Assembly (NCBI GenBank): GCA_018971775.1
Contig: JAGXAB010000026.1
Location: 1-64,000 of the forward strand
Direction of reading: 5' to 3'
Source of the DNA: Cyanobacteria bacterium REEB67
GTDB taxonomy: Bacteria > Cyanobacteriota > Vampirovibrionia > Obscuribacterales > Obscuribacteraceae
Length of the DNA stretch: 64,000 nt
This document shows, piece by piece, positions 1 to 9,293 of this stretch (position 1 is the first letter of the stretch; every line of letters starts with the position of its first letter). The notes under the pieces are model-generated. The model did not search any database. It saw nothing but the letters and a program-made list of their open reading frames with translations, and was not told the DNA's origin. The position numbers and the translations under genes are program-made.

Positions 1-152
1 CTCTCTGGCAAATACTAAAATCAGAACATCCGGTTTTGGTTTGTTGACTAAGCAACTACATTTCAAAGCCGGATACCCCTTTTTGGCAAGACTGCCTGTC
101 GCATATTTCGCCCATATGCAGCCTCTTTAAATGTCGCCCAACACGTTTTTTT

Positions 153-182
153 TTGTTCTCGCTGCGTTTTATTTGCTATAGT
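153..182 (+). promoter_or_regulatory. Candidate sigma70-type promoter for the PAP2 gene
   Basis: A TTGTTC hexamer at 153-158 and a TATAGT hexamer at 177-182 are separated by 18 bases, about 60 bases before the TTG start at 241. A second TATACT lies near 206-211 without a good -35 partner. The first 150 bases of the window contain no gene I can support. Confidence 0.4.
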
Positions 183-240
183 AGGCGCTGCGTTTTTAAG
201 AGGGTTATACTAAGCGTCAGGATTTCCAAAAGGTGTTGTA

Positions 241-948
241 TTGCAGAGACTGCTCAATCGGCTCAGCCTCGATCGGACCGTTGTTTTGCTGCTCGGGGCG
301 GCGTCGATTTCCGCCGTCCTTTTCCTCTGTATGTGTGCGCTCGTCACGGCCGGCCTGACCAGGCATCTGGACATTGCTGTTTTAACCCATCTGCGCACCC
401 ACGCCGACTTGAACGTCACGGTTGGGCCGCAACAACTGCTCACAATGGCTCGCGATGTGACGGCCCTCGGGGATGCTACGGTGTTGACGATGATCACAGT
501 GATGACGCTTGGCTACTGCTTGCTCACCCGATATTACGCCGCTTTTTTTATGATCTTCATTTCGGTGAACAGCAGCAATCTGGTCATGATTTTGCTCAAA
601 TACTTTTTTCATCGTCAGCGTCCCGATGTCGTGCCTCATCTTGTGACTGCTACGCTGACAAGCTTCCCCAGCGGGCATGCGATGATGTCAGCGGTAGTTT
701 ATTTGACAATCGGGGCGATTCTTGCTCGCATCGAGCCACGTCGTACTGTAAAGTTGTATTTGCTTTCGATTTTTGCCGTACTTTCGCTCGTGATCGGCAT
801 GACTCGTGTTTTTCTCGGCGTACACTATCCCAGTGATGTTATAGCCGGTTGGTTAGCCGGTATTGCACTGGGTACATTTTGTGCAGCCCTGGTGTTGATA
901 ATCGACAAAAAAATGAAAAAAGCGATCGCGGTAACCAATAATAGATAA
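241..948 (+). CDS. PAP2 family membrane phosphatase
   Basis: Integral membrane lipid phosphatase of the PAP2 superfamily, which removes phosphate from lipid phosphates such as phosphatidic acid or undecaprenyl pyrophosphate at the membrane surface. The three signature motifs are present: KYFFHRQRP, SFPSGH and TRVFLGVHYPSD, with the catalytic His in the last two. About six hydrophobic segments are visible and the length, 235 residues, is usual for the family. The start is TTG, supported by AAAAGG seven bases upstream. The next gene begins four bases after the stop, suggesting co-transcription. Substrate cannot be told from sequence. Confidence 0.9.
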   Translation: MQRLLNRLSLDRTVVLLLGAASISAVLFLCMCALVTAGLTRHLDIAVLTHLRTHADLNVTVGPQQLLTMARDVTALGDATVLTMITVMTLGYCLLTRYYAAFFMIFISVNSSNLVMILLKYFFHRQRPDVVPHLVTATLTSFPSGHAMMSAVVYLTIGAILARIEPRRTVKLYLLSIFAVLSLVIGMTRVFLGVHYPSDVIAGWLAGIALGTFCAALVLIIDKKMKKAIAVTNNR

Positions 949-952
949 GCAT

Positions 953-2233
953 ATGAACAGCAGATGGCAGGAATTGAAGAACGCCGCTGAAAAGGCTCAG
1001 GCGGAAGGCGAATATGAGGCGGCTGAGAGGCTCTGGTACGAGTTGCTCCAGGAAAGCGTCGGCATGGAAGCGACAGACCGGCGGCGCGCTCTAGCTCTCG
1101 AGCGTCTCGGCGAATGTCTTTGGTACCAGGAGAAATTTTACGAAGCGCTGCCTCTGGCCGAGGAACTCGTTTCCATCTACACTGAAGTTTTTGGTGAAAA
1201 AAATATCGAAACTGCTTCAATGCAGGCCAATCTTGGCCTTCTCCATGTCGTACTGCGCAATCTGATCGTGGCTGAGCCCTTGCTCTGCGATGCACTGGAG
1301 GTGAAAAGGCTCGTACTCGGAGCCAATCATCCGGCTTTGCGTCGCCTCGAGGACACCTATCGCGATGTCGTCGGTCGGCTGAAAAGCGACGAATCTCCGG
1401 CCGGTATCGTCAGCGCCAAGCAGTGGTCGAAGACCGGCCGTTTCGAACCTGTCGAAGTGGCTGAGAGTGAAGCTCCGGTCAGCTACATTACTGCCGAAGA
1501 TGCCTACAATATCTGGCTGCCGCTCTTCGAGCAAGCCAAAGAGGCGTCGATCAGTGGTGACTGGCAGCAGGCAGAATCCTATCTTTCTCAAGGGGCTAAG
1601 CTGGCCCTCTATTTCGGTGAAAATGACGAGCGGCTGCTCATGACCCTCGAGGGTCTGGCCGATATGTTGCAGAAACAGGACAAACATCACCAGGCGCAAC
1701 CGGTCCTGGAAAATATTCGCGACATAAAGATCGCCAATCTGGGGAGACTCAATCCTGATGTGGCCGAAGCTAACAATAATCTAGCCCGCTCTCATTATTA
1801 TGCCGGCAGTTATGACGCGGCCGAGGCCGCTGCATTTGAATGTACGCAAATCTACGAAAAGTTGTACGGCCCCGAACATCTTTCCGTAGCCACCAGTCTG
1901 GGCAATATTGGTATGCTCTATCACCTGCAAGGTCGGCTGCCCGACGCGGAAAAGGCCTACAAGCGCGGTGTCGCTATCCGCACCAAAAGACAGGGTGCAA
2001 ATCATCCTGAAACGCTCAAGCTGATTCAAAACTATGCCAATCTTTTGCGCGACCTGAAGCGCGACGAAGAAGCCAATCATTTGCAAGCTCTTGCGACCGG
2101 CTTTATGTCCGGAAGTTGGAAGGCTGTTTCGATCAGCACCGAGGATAAGCTGACCATTCAACCGGAACTCTGCAAACGATGCGGCGAAAGTTTGAACGAT
2201 CGCGGAGATTGCCCGCGCTGTGGAGTGCGCTAG
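953..2233 (+). CDS. Tetratricopeptide (kinesin-light-chain-like) repeat protein with C-terminal zinc ribbon
   Basis: Protein of 426 residues with TPR pairs near residues 20-130 and 190-380; motifs such as NNLARSHYYAGSYDAAE and GNIGMLYHLQGRLPDAEKAY are typical of kinesin-light-chain type TPRs. The tail ends in CKRCGESLNDRGDCPRCG, a two-CxxC zinc ribbon. No signal peptide, so probably a cytoplasmic scaffold. The start lacks a strong ribosome site and is probably coupled to the PAP2 stop four bases upstream. The following gene, a kinase whose own tail is TPR-like, suggests a signalling unit, but this is inference. Confidence 0.8.
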   Translation: MNSRWQELKNAAEKAQAEGEYEAAERLWYELLQESVGMEATDRRRALALERLGECLWYQEKFYEALPLAEELVSIYTEVFGEKNIETASMQANLGLLHVVLRNLIVAEPLLCDALEVKRLVLGANHPALRRLEDTYRDVVGRLKSDESPAGIVSAKQWSKTGRFEPVEVAESEAPVSYITAEDAYNIWLPLFEQAKEASISGDWQQAESYLSQGAKLALYFGENDERLLMTLEGLADMLQKQDKHHQAQPVLENIRDIKIANLGRLNPDVAEANNNLARSHYYAGSYDAAEAAAFECTQIYEKLYGPEHLSVATSLGNIGMLYHLQGRLPDAEKAYKRGVAIRTKRQGANHPETLKLIQNYANLLRDLKRDEEANHLQALATGFMSGSWKAVSISTEDKLTIQPELCKRCGESLNDRGDCPRCGVR

Positions 2234-2254
2234 CTGGCGAAGCTCATTTTCTTC

Positions 2255-2292
2255 TCTATTCCTGTTGATCTATTCCTGCTGATCTATTCCTG
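2255..2292. repeat. 14-bp tandem repeat, about 2.7 copies
   Basis: TCTATTCCTG recurs at 2255, 2269 and 2283, a period of exactly 14 bases, in the spacer between the TPR gene and the kinase gene. It belongs to a set of short spacer repeats seen across the window. Confidence 0.75.
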
Positions 2293-2367
2293 AGCGCAAC
2301 TTTGTGAGAAAATTCTGCTGAAGATATTCCTTGTTTTTAGCTTGAATTCGACGTCTGGTGCGCACCG

Positions 2368-4551
2368 TTGTCTACTACTCCGGAAGATCGAGAACAGAGC
2401 AATACCCTGATCGAAGGTCAGACTTTCGAAGGGCGTTACCAGATCATCTCTGTGCTCGGGCGAGGTGGAGTCGGCGTTGTTTATAAAGCGCGGCATTTGC
2501 ACATGGACAAATTGGTGGCAATAAAAACCCTTTTGCCCACTGTTGTTTCGAATGATCCGGAAAGTTTTCAACGCTTCCAGCATGAAGCGCGAACGGCGAG
2601 TTCGCTCGATCACGTCAATGTGATTACGATTTTCGATTTTGGTAAAACCGCCAGCGGTCTCGTTTATCTGGTCATGGAATATCTCGGTGATCTGACTCTC
2701 GAAGGTCTTCTAATTGCCGAAGAGAGACTGGATCTTGAACGCTTTTTACGCCTTGCGGTCCAGACCTGTGAAGCGCTTCAGCATGCTCACAAAAATGGCA
2801 TTGTCCATCGCGATATCAAACCCAGCAATATTATGTTGACCAAAAATCGAGACGGTGAAAACATCGTCAAAGTCGTTGATTTTGGTCTGGCTAAGTTAAC
2901 CGCTATTGAAAGCGCTCAAAATCTGACTAAAACCGGAGCGATTCTCGGTACGCCTCTTTATATGAGCCCTGAACAATGTCGCGGTCTTGCACTCGATAGT
3001 CGTTCCGATATTTATTCGCTCGCCTGCGTGTTCTATACGGCCCTGACCGGAGCCGTTCCGATCCGCGGTGCGACTGCTCTTGATACCCTTTATCAGCATA
3101 CTGTCGTCAAGCCGCAGGCCTTTGCAGTCGTTTGTCCTGGTATCACTTTTCCGGCGCGACTTGAACAGGTTATTTTCAAGGCGTTGGAAAAAAATCCCGA
3201 TGACCGTCAGCAGACTATGCTCGAATTGCGCAATGCCATATCTGACGCCATTTTTGACCGGAGTAACGGCGATTCCGACCTGAAAATTTCCGCTAGTGCA
3301 AATCTTGCACATAGCCTCGCTGCTGTCCTGCCTCCAGTGCAATCGGACGACCAATCGAAAACGGTCGATCTGCACGGCGGACCAGTGGAAAAAATCACAA
3401 ATTCCAGCATTGCCAACGCAGTAACCGCTCCAGGCGCAGCCACCGCAGCCACCGCAGCCAACGCAGCCACCGCAGCCACCGCAGCCACAGCAGCCAACGC
3501 AGCCAACGCAGCCACCGCAGCCACCGCTCTCTCTTCTCCGTTTTCCGCTCCGCATAATCAGCAGCGACGCTTCTTGCTTTTCTCTGCGGTTGCTGGGGTT
3601 GTAGTCCTGATTGGGTTGGCCATTGCCAGCCTGCCTATTCTTTCCAGGAAAGAGCCTCAGGCTATTTCCGCTCCCGCTGATCACCTTTCTCCAACGTCTC
3701 CTGTCATGCCGTCACAGCCGATTAAGCCTGCATCTTCAGCGCCGGTGATTTCAGTCGCAAGGGTCGCAGTCCAGCCGGAAAAAAGAGTGTTTACTGCTGT
3801 GAATTCGCCGGTCGTGCAACGAAAAGAGCCTCGTATAGTCGAGCCGGTAAAGCCTGTTGCTCGTCAATCTGAAATCAAGAAACCTGTGCATGCTGTTGTG
3901 GACGAGCGAGCTTTGCTTATAAAACAGCTTGCTCAAACTCAAGCGGCTGCTCATGATCTGATGCTGCAAAAACATTGGGCCCTTGCCGAGAGCACTTACG
4001 GTCAGTGTTTGAATATGCAGAAGAAATTGCATGGTGGTGCCGACTATCACGTCTTCCCGACTCTTTCTTTGATTATTGAAACGCAGCTTTTGCAAAATAA
4101 GGGTGTGAAAACAAACGCCAATCTAATGCTTGCCCTTCACATCTTTGACCGACAAAAAAATGAGGTCTTGAATACGGTGGAGGCAAGAAAGGGCGCGTTA
4201 AATATCTGGCGCTCCCTGGCACGAGCTTGCATGCTTAATGGCAAGCAGGGCGATGATGTGAGTCTCTATAAATGGGCTGCCGTATTTTATGAACTCTGTC
4301 GTAAATCCTGGCAAGAACCAACAGATAGTCGTGCTTATCGCCAACTCAACTTTGACTATATTCAAGCTTTGGAGCTAAGCGGTAACATTTCCAAAGCGGC
4401 GGCAATCAGGCATGAATGTGGACTTCCGGCAGCGATTGAAAAACCAGATCGTCGTGCTATTCCGACTCCTGTGGCTGGCCCTAGACCAGAAGGTCGCCGT
4501 AAACCGGAAGTCCGCCGTGCCGGGCGTATGGTGATCAGGAGTTATCGCTAG
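2368..4551 (+). CDS. Membrane-anchored Ser/Thr protein kinase (Hanks/PknB type)
   Basis: Hanks-type kinase of 727 residues. The glycine loop GRGGVGVVYKA (31-41), AIK lysine (53), HRDIKPSN (147-154), DFG (171-173) and GTPLYMSPEQ are intact, so it should be active. The kinase domain ends near residue 290. A low-complexity linker of Ala/Thr/Asn triplets follows (about 357-388), then one transmembrane helix (about 400-420), a Pro-rich stretch and a TPR-like C-terminal region outside the membrane (about 510-690). The TTG start at 2368 is chosen because it gives a full N-terminus; its ribosome site is poor. The linker is coded by near-perfect 9-base repeats and may vary in length between strains. 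Confidence 0.9.
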   Translation: MSTTPEDREQSNTLIEGQTFEGRYQIISVLGRGGVGVVYKARHLHMDKLVAIKTLLPTVVSNDPESFQRFQHEARTASSLDHVNVITIFDFGKTASGLVYLVMEYLGDLTLEGLLIAEERLDLERFLRLAVQTCEALQHAHKNGIVHRDIKPSNIMLTKNRDGENIVKVVDFGLAKLTAIESAQNLTKTGAILGTPLYMSPEQCRGLALDSRSDIYSLACVFYTALTGAVPIRGATALDTLYQHTVVKPQAFAVVCPGITFPARLEQVIFKALEKNPDDRQQTMLELRNAISDAIFDRSNGDSDLKISASANLAHSLAAVLPPVQSDDQSKTVDLHGGPVEKITNSSIANAVTAPGAATAATAANAATAATAATAANAANAATAATALSSPFSAPHNQQRRFLLFSAVAGVVVLIGLAIASLPILSRKEPQAISAPADHLSPTSPVMPSQPIKPASSAPVISVARVAVQPEKRVFTAVNSPVVQRKEPRIVEPVKPVARQSEIKKPVHAVVDERALLIKQLAQTQAAAHDLMLQKHWALAESTYGQCLNMQKKLHGGADYHVFPTLSLIIETQLLQNKGVKTNANLMLALHIFDRQKNEVLNTVEARKGALNIWRSLARACMLNGKQGDDVSLYKWAAVFYELCRKSWQEPTDSRAYRQLNFDYIQALELSGNISKAAAIRHECGLPAAIEKPDRRAIPTPVAGPRPEGRRKPEVRRAGRMVIRSYR
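3436..3530. repeat. Intragenic GCAGCCACC-type minisatellite
   Basis: Within the kinase gene, imperfect 9-base units (GCAGCCACC, GCAGCCAAC) repeat about ten times and code for the Ala-Ala-Thr/Asn linker between the kinase domain and the membrane helix. Slippage would change the linker by whole triplets without breaking the frame. Confidence 0.8.
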
Positions 4552-4611
4552 CCAAGGGGGGGTGAAGTGGCCGCCTGGTGGGACTTTCGCCTGTTTAATT
4601 TATGGCTGTGC

Positions 4612-4668
4612 GATGGCCTTCCGATATCGGTTGACGATAGGCGGACTGATGGCCTTCCGATATCGGTT
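4612..4668. repeat. Two direct copies of a CCGATATCGG-cored repeat
   Basis: GATGGCCTTCCGATATCGG followed by TT occurs at 4612-4632 and again at 4648-4668, 36 bases apart. The core is palindromic. The left flank resembles that of the 34-bp palindrome at 16660, and the right flank of the first copy (GGTTGACG) matches the arm of the palindrome at 12905. It looks like one family of short interspersed elements. Confidence 0.8.
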
Positions 4669-4804
4669 CGCGCTCCGGTTGGCGCCTCTACAATTTTTCC
4701 GAAAAAAAGCCATGTCAATGCAAAAGGCTCTCTCAGGCTATGTTTCTGCCTTAAGACCACCGAACTTACCTTGATTTATGTATGATATGTTGTCGTAGAA
4801 CAGT

Positions 4805-4858
4805 GAAAAAACAAAGCAAGCCAGAGCGCCTTTTGAAGGGCCACCGTGACTTGCTTTG
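4805..4858 (-). terminator. Rho-independent terminator of the long minus-strand run
   Basis: On the minus strand CAAAGCAAG (4858-4850) pairs with CTTGCTTTG (4820-4812), with a partly paired interior, and is followed by six T residues. It lies just past the stop of the ParB-like gene and would end transcription of the VWA/MoxR/S41 run. Confidence 0.8.
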
Positions 4859-4923
4859 CAAAAGAGAGGGGTGATGCCTTTTTACTTACCGCGCATCGCC
4901 GTCGATTGATCTAATTTGATCGC

Positions 4924-5277
4924 TTACTCGATGGCGCCGATCAGTTTGGCTTCGATGAAGCCGATGCCGGCCTGTTTGGCCGCGATGACGCGGTGACGCC
5001 CATCCTCGATGTTGTAACCACCACCGAAGCGGGGACGGAGCACGACACGCACCATGTCATGGCCATCCTCGTAAGCCCGGCGGTAGTGCTCGATTTGAGC
5101 ACCGTCGCGGAGCAGGAGTTTGGCAATGGTGGCATCGGTGATGAAGATATCATCGAGCGCCACGAAGACGGTGCTTTCGTATTGGTTGTGACAATCGCTG
5201 CCAGCAGAGCTGGTATGGCGCAGGCTGCTGCGATCGTCGAAATCCGCCTTGCGACGGTCACGGAAAGACTTGCCCAT
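4924..5277 (-). CDS. Small ParB-like domain protein
   Basis: Protein of 117 residues. The C-terminal half contains EDGRHRVIAAKQAG, the GRHR motif that marks the ParB/Srx N-terminal fold (CTP-binding or nuclease-like), preceded by a strand rich in basic residues. It lacks the helix-turn-helix and dimerisation parts of a partition ParB and is too short to be one. A very strong AGGAGG site precedes the ATG. It is the last gene before the terminator, about 200 bases after the S41 protease gene. Role unknown; a standalone ParB-like switch or nuclease is possible. Confidence 0.6.
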   Translation of the reverse strand: MGKSFRDRRKADFDDRSSLRHTSSAGSDCHNQYESTVFVALDDIFITDATIAKLLLRDGAQIEHYRRAYEDGHDMVRVVLRPRFGGGYNIEDGRHRVIAAKQAGIGFIEAKLIGAIE

Positions 5278-5478
5278 GAAGAACCTCCTGGAGGAGGCCC
5301 TGGTGCAAGCAAAGGCGGAGCCAGCGACACGGCCGTGAACCGTTTTGTCGCTGCTCTTTCTACTTCACCGGAATGGCGAAGTGCCCACCAGGACCTACAT
5401 CCTTAGGATTGCAGTCATGGTTTTCTCCTTTGTTGAAGGTGAGGGTTGCAGTCGTTTGCTGAAAAGAAAAAGGGTCGC

Positions 5479-7281
5479 TTACTTGCGGTCCTTCTTCTCT
5501 TGTTCGTCGCGCTCTTTGCGCTTCTTGCCGTTGTAAACGGTGAGCACGATCACCAGGAGCATGCCTCCCAGTCCCAGGCCCATCATCAGCAGCGACTCGC
5601 CGCCGAAGGCCGCGTCGCTGCCTTGAGTCTGGACAGCGTTCGGATCGGCCTTGGTGCTGAGCGAATTGTTGGCGGCGAGCAGCACTTGAGCGGCTGTCAC
5701 CAGCTGCTCGTCGACACCGTCGGCGCCGCGCGTGCGGTCGATAACGATGTCCGGCGTGATGCCTTTGTTGGCCAGGTCATAGCCGTTGGGCGTCAGGTAG
5801 TGCATGGTCGTCACCTGGAGCATGCCGGCCGGAGTCGGAATGCGCACGAATGCGACGGCCTTGCCGAAGGTCTGGGTGCCGATCACGAGTGCGCGACCAT
5901 TGTCCTTCATCGTGCCGGTGAGAATTTCCGCCGAAGAAGCCGAGCTGCCGTCCACCAGGATCGTCATCGGGACGGTCTTGAGGCGGGCGAAGAGGGCGAC
6001 GATTTCCTTCGGCATTCCGACATACTCATACGCCATCGGGGCGCGGAAGACGTCTTTTTCGAACTTATCCGTGCCACCATCGCGCTCCTGCGTCTGCAAG
6101 AAGGTGCCGTGGTCGATGAAAATGCGAGCAATCTTCTTGGCCAGATCGACTGCACCGCCGTGATTGGCGCGCAGGTCGAGGACGATGCCGGTCAGGTGAC
6201 CGTTGGCCTTGGCGTCGAGCATGCCGAGGGCACGCAGGAAGTTGTTGCCGAGAGTGTTTGCTTCGTCTTCACTGGTGCCGAAGCTGGGCAGCCGCACGTA
6301 GCCGATACGATTGGGCAACATGCCCACTTCGATCTGTTCGGGCGGTGTGTCGGTCAGCGCGACGTCGACTTTGTCGTCCTTGCCGTCATGTCCGATCACG
6401 AGCGTAATCTTGTCGCCTTTGTGTCCGATCATCAGCTTGGAAGCGTCTTCCTTGCTCATGCCCTTGAGGACATGGGTGGTGACGGCACCCTTGGCGTCGA
6501 CGGTATTCACCTGTTCGACGATGTCGCCGGGGCGCACCATATTGGTCGTCCAAACCGGCGAGTTGTATTCGAGGGCTTCGACGCGGAAGCTGCCGTTGCT
6601 GTTTTGAGCCAGGCCGATGCCGACATACTCGATGTCGGGGCTCGCCTGGGTTTGGCCGCGCAACATCGACTCGATCGAGGTGAAGACCGTCCAGCGATCG
6701 CCGAGGCTCGAGAGCATCGTGGCCACTGCCGCATTCAAGTCGTCGCGAGTTTTCAGCTTGCCTGCATACCTGGTCGGCCAGACCTGCCAGTTGCTGAGCT
6801 TGTCTCCGTTGTAGTACTTCTGGGCGATGAACGACCAGATGCCGACGAATTCCTGATCCAGCATTTCGGGAGTGGGATTGGCGGCCTGCTTCGCCTTGTC
6901 GGCGTCGAAGCCGCGATCGGCCAGGAACTTTTCGACTTGCTGGGGTGTGATATCAGGGCTTGTGCCGGGCGTGATTGTCGGCACGACCGTTTTGGTCGTG
7001 TCGGACGGCGAGCCGGTGGTGCTGGGGGTGGTGGCAGGGTTGACGGTAGGGCTTGTGTTCGGAGCGTTGCTGGGCGCGACGTCGGCTGGCTTGACGAGGG
7101 GCAAGGGCTTGAAAAACTGGAGCTTGGGAGCGCCGGTCATATCGAGCTTTTCGATGCCATTGTCCATGGTCTTCAGAGCCTGGTTCCCGGTGGGAGCCGT
7201 GGCGGCTTGAGCGCATGTCAGGGAGAGGGCCAGGGAAAGTGCCGCAGCGAACAGAACACTTTTATTCTTGCGAATAGTCAT
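5479..7281 (-). CDS. S41 family C-terminal processing peptidase with C-terminal membrane anchor
   Basis: Secreted serine protease of 600 residues. It has a signal peptide (first about 26 residues, cleavage near AQA), a Pro/Thr-rich linker, a CtpA-type helical N-terminal part, a PDZ domain (about 260-350) and an S41 core. The catalytic Ser lies in DGSSASSAEILTG and the Lys in TFGKAVAF. After the protease domain comes a single membrane helix (LLMMGLGLGGMLLVIVLTVY) and a very basic tail, so it is tethered with the protease outside. GAAGGG precedes the ATG. It is paired with a second S41 gene upstream, probably in one operon. Confidence 0.9.
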   Translation of the reverse strand: MTIRKNKSVLFAAALSLALSLTCAQAATAPTGNQALKTMDNGIEKLDMTGAPKLQFFKPLPLVKPADVAPSNAPNTSPTVNPATTPSTTGSPSDTTKTVVPTITPGTSPDITPQQVEKFLADRGFDADKAKQAANPTPEMLDQEFVGIWSFIAQKYYNGDKLSNWQVWPTRYAGKLKTRDDLNAAVATMLSSLGDRWTVFTSIESMLRGQTQASPDIEYVGIGLAQNSNGSFRVEALEYNSPVWTTNMVRPGDIVEQVNTVDAKGAVTTHVLKGMSKEDASKLMIGHKGDKITLVIGHDGKDDKVDVALTDTPPEQIEVGMLPNRIGYVRLPSFGTSEDEANTLGNNFLRALGMLDAKANGHLTGIVLDLRANHGGAVDLAKKIARIFIDHGTFLQTQERDGGTDKFEKDVFRAPMAYEYVGMPKEIVALFARLKTVPMTILVDGSSASSAEILTGTMKDNGRALVIGTQTFGKAVAFVRIPTPAGMLQVTTMHYLTPNGYDLANKGITPDIVIDRTRGADGVDEQLVTAAQVLLAANNSLSTKADPNAVQTQGSDAAFGGESLLMMGLGLGGMLLVIVLTVYNGKKRKERDEQEKKDRK

Positions 7282-7402
7282 GTTGGAAGTCCCTTCTACG
7301 TTTGCAGATTTTCAGGAATATCCAGATGGGAAGCGCTTTTTACAGCACCTCCCATCCGGTGTTTTGACAGAGACTGAGAAAGCACCTTCAGTGCGAGTTC
7401 GC

Positions 7403-9073
7403 TTACTTTTTCGGTGCCGTCGGCGCTGTCGGCGGCGCGATTACCGGCGCGATGCCCTTGGCTGCCTCATCGGCGGCCTTCTTCAGCATCTCTTGACGGT
7501 CGAGCACTTCCTTGGCGAAAGCGTCGTGGTGGGCCTTCTCCAGCTCAGCGCGACGGGCGGCCATTTCAGCTGCGGGCCGTTCCGGGCTGGGGTTGCCGAT
7601 CGCGGTTTCGATCAGCTCGAGCTTGGCGGCATTGAGCTGGGCGTCCGTGCTCGGGTCGTCGAGCGGATCGGCGTCAGCCGGCTGCTTCACTTCGATGTCC
7701 GGGACGATGCCGACCCAGTCCATCTTCACGCCGCCGGGAAGGAACTCGAACGAGGTGACGTGCATGCTGCGACCGCTCGGGAGCTGTACCACAACCTGGC
7801 CGACACCCTTACCATAGGACGGCTGTCCCATGATGCGGGCACGATGGTTGGCCTGCAGCGTACCGGAGAGAATCTCCGAAGCGGAAGCCGAGCCTTCGTC
7901 GATCAGGACGATCACCGGCGTGGTAGCGGGCAGGAGCATCGGAATGCGCTTGCCTTCCTGGACTTGCGCCGGGCTGCCGTCGTCGGACTGGGCGCTGATG
8001 ATGAATTTGTCATGAGTGAGGCTGTAGGTGATCGTCACCATGTGGTCGCCATCGCGCTCCACCTGCTTCATGATCACGCCTTCGTCGATGAACATCTGGG
8101 CGATCTGAATCACCTGGCTAAGGCTTCCACCCGGGTTGCCGCGCAGATCGAGGACCACGCCGGCAGCTTTCTGGCCAGCAGTCTCGAGGGCTTGGCCCAT
8201 TTCGTTCGTGCCGAACTGGGACTCGAAGTTGCTCATGCGGATGTGAGCGATACGACCTTCATAGTCCGTCTTGACGACGTGCAGGATGATCTTGGCGCGG
8301 GTGAGAACGACTGGCGCGGTCGTCACCTTGCCGTTTTTATCGGTGTGGGAGATCGTCAGGGTCACCTTGGAGCCGACCGTGCCGCGCACCTTGCTGACCA
8401 CTTGGTCGATCGTTTCGCCATTGACGCTGACGCCATCGACGGCGACAATACGGTCGCCCCGGGCGATGTGCGCCCTGCCGGCGGGCGTGTCGCTGTCAGG
8501 CGTATCGCCGGCCACGAGCGGGCGCTCGTCGCTCAGTTTGAGCAGCGGCTCGACCTGCGCATTGGTCGGCTTGTCACCGAGGGCCTTGATCGCCTTGACC
8601 AGGCCGTCTTCCTTGAGCGACAAGCCGATCCCAGCCATAGTGGCATTCATCTGCTCGTGCTCGTGCTGCGTCTGCACGGGCGGGAAGTAGTAGTCGAAGC
8701 GCTGGCCGAGGCTCCACATCATCTCGTAAACGGCGATGTCCGTGCCCTTCTCGGTGGAGAGGGCGCCGTCATTATCGTGCTTATGCTCCCACTTAGCGGC
8801 GAAAGCAGCACGGGCGGCCGGGGTGACGAGGGTGTAGTGGTTGTCCATCAGGTCCTTGAAGGCGGCGTCATAGACAGCCTTGCCGTCGAAGGGCACTGGC
8901 GCGGGAGTGGCAGCCGGAGCCGCCGACTGTGTGGTTGCCTGCGGCGCGGGAGCCGACTGGGCATAAGTAAGCTGAGCGCCCAACGGCAGCAGCAGCGTCG
9001 TGGCGAAAAGAGCAGAGAGCAGGCGCGCGCGCGTGCCCTTCAGCCCCGAGCCGATCATGGTCATGATGTTCAT
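7403..9073 (-). CDS. S41 family C-terminal processing peptidase (CtpA-like)
   Basis: Secreted or periplasmic serine protease of 556 residues with a signal peptide ending near TYAQS. A PDZ domain (PAGRAHIARGDRIVAVDGV) precedes the S41 core; the catalytic Ser is in DEGSASASEILSG and the Lys in SYGKGVGQ, both intact. Unlike its neighbour it has no C-terminal membrane helix but a charged helical tail. The two proteases are diverged from each other, so an old duplication or independent recruitment. AGGAAA sits about eight bases before the ATG. Position behind the MoxR/VWA genes suggests processing of the proteins that system handles (inference). Confidence 0.9.
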   Translation of the reverse strand: MNIMTMIGSGLKGTRARLLSALFATTLLLPLGAQLTYAQSAPAPQATTQSAAPAATPAPVPFDGKAVYDAAFKDLMDNHYTLVTPAARAAFAAKWEHKHDNDGALSTEKGTDIAVYEMMWSLGQRFDYYFPPVQTQHEHEQMNATMAGIGLSLKEDGLVKAIKALGDKPTNAQVEPLLKLSDERPLVAGDTPDSDTPAGRAHIARGDRIVAVDGVSVNGETIDQVVSKVRGTVGSKVTLTISHTDKNGKVTTAPVVLTRAKIILHVVKTDYEGRIAHIRMSNFESQFGTNEMGQALETAGQKAAGVVLDLRGNPGGSLSQVIQIAQMFIDEGVIMKQVERDGDHMVTITYSLTHDKFIISAQSDDGSPAQVQEGKRIPMLLPATTPVIVLIDEGSASASEILSGTLQANHRARIMGQPSYGKGVGQVVVQLPSGRSMHVTSFEFLPGGVKMDWVGIVPDIEVKQPADADPLDDPSTDAQLNAAKLELIETAIGNPSPERPAAEMAARRAELEKAHHDAFAKEVLDRQEMLKKAADEAAKGIAPVIAPPTAPTAPKK

Positions 9074-9293
9074 GGCATTTTCCTATTCTTCAGAAATTGA
9101 CCTGAGACCGACGGCGGTCGCTCTCCCAGAGCCGGGCAGCGCCTGATACAAGCGCTGTTTTTTCCCGAGCTCGAGAGAGCGAACTGGCGTCGGCGCCGGT
9201 CGGTTGCATGCGTGAAGTCTTCGCGGGCTGAACATGGTCTATCCAGCACGCGCAGGGTGAATAAAGAAATTCAGAGGTGACTCCAGAAGGAGG

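Larger units (their letters stand above)
4552..4923. other. Spacer between convergent genes, with two GATATC repeats and a terminator
   Basis: No convincing gene. Open frames here are short and share no family. The spacer holds two direct copies of a 21-base sequence with a CCGATATCGG core (separate entry) and, nearer the minus-strand gene, a long hairpin with a T-run (separate entry). Confidence 0.7.

Noticed and set aside
921..928. HIP1-like octamer GCGATCGC, typical of cyanobacteria
   Set aside because: Only scattered single occurrences, as expected by chance; not the dominant repeat here.
4562..4785. Two short plus-strand frames after the kinase gene
   Set aside because: They run through the GATATC repeats, overlap each other in different frames and show no protein-like composition.
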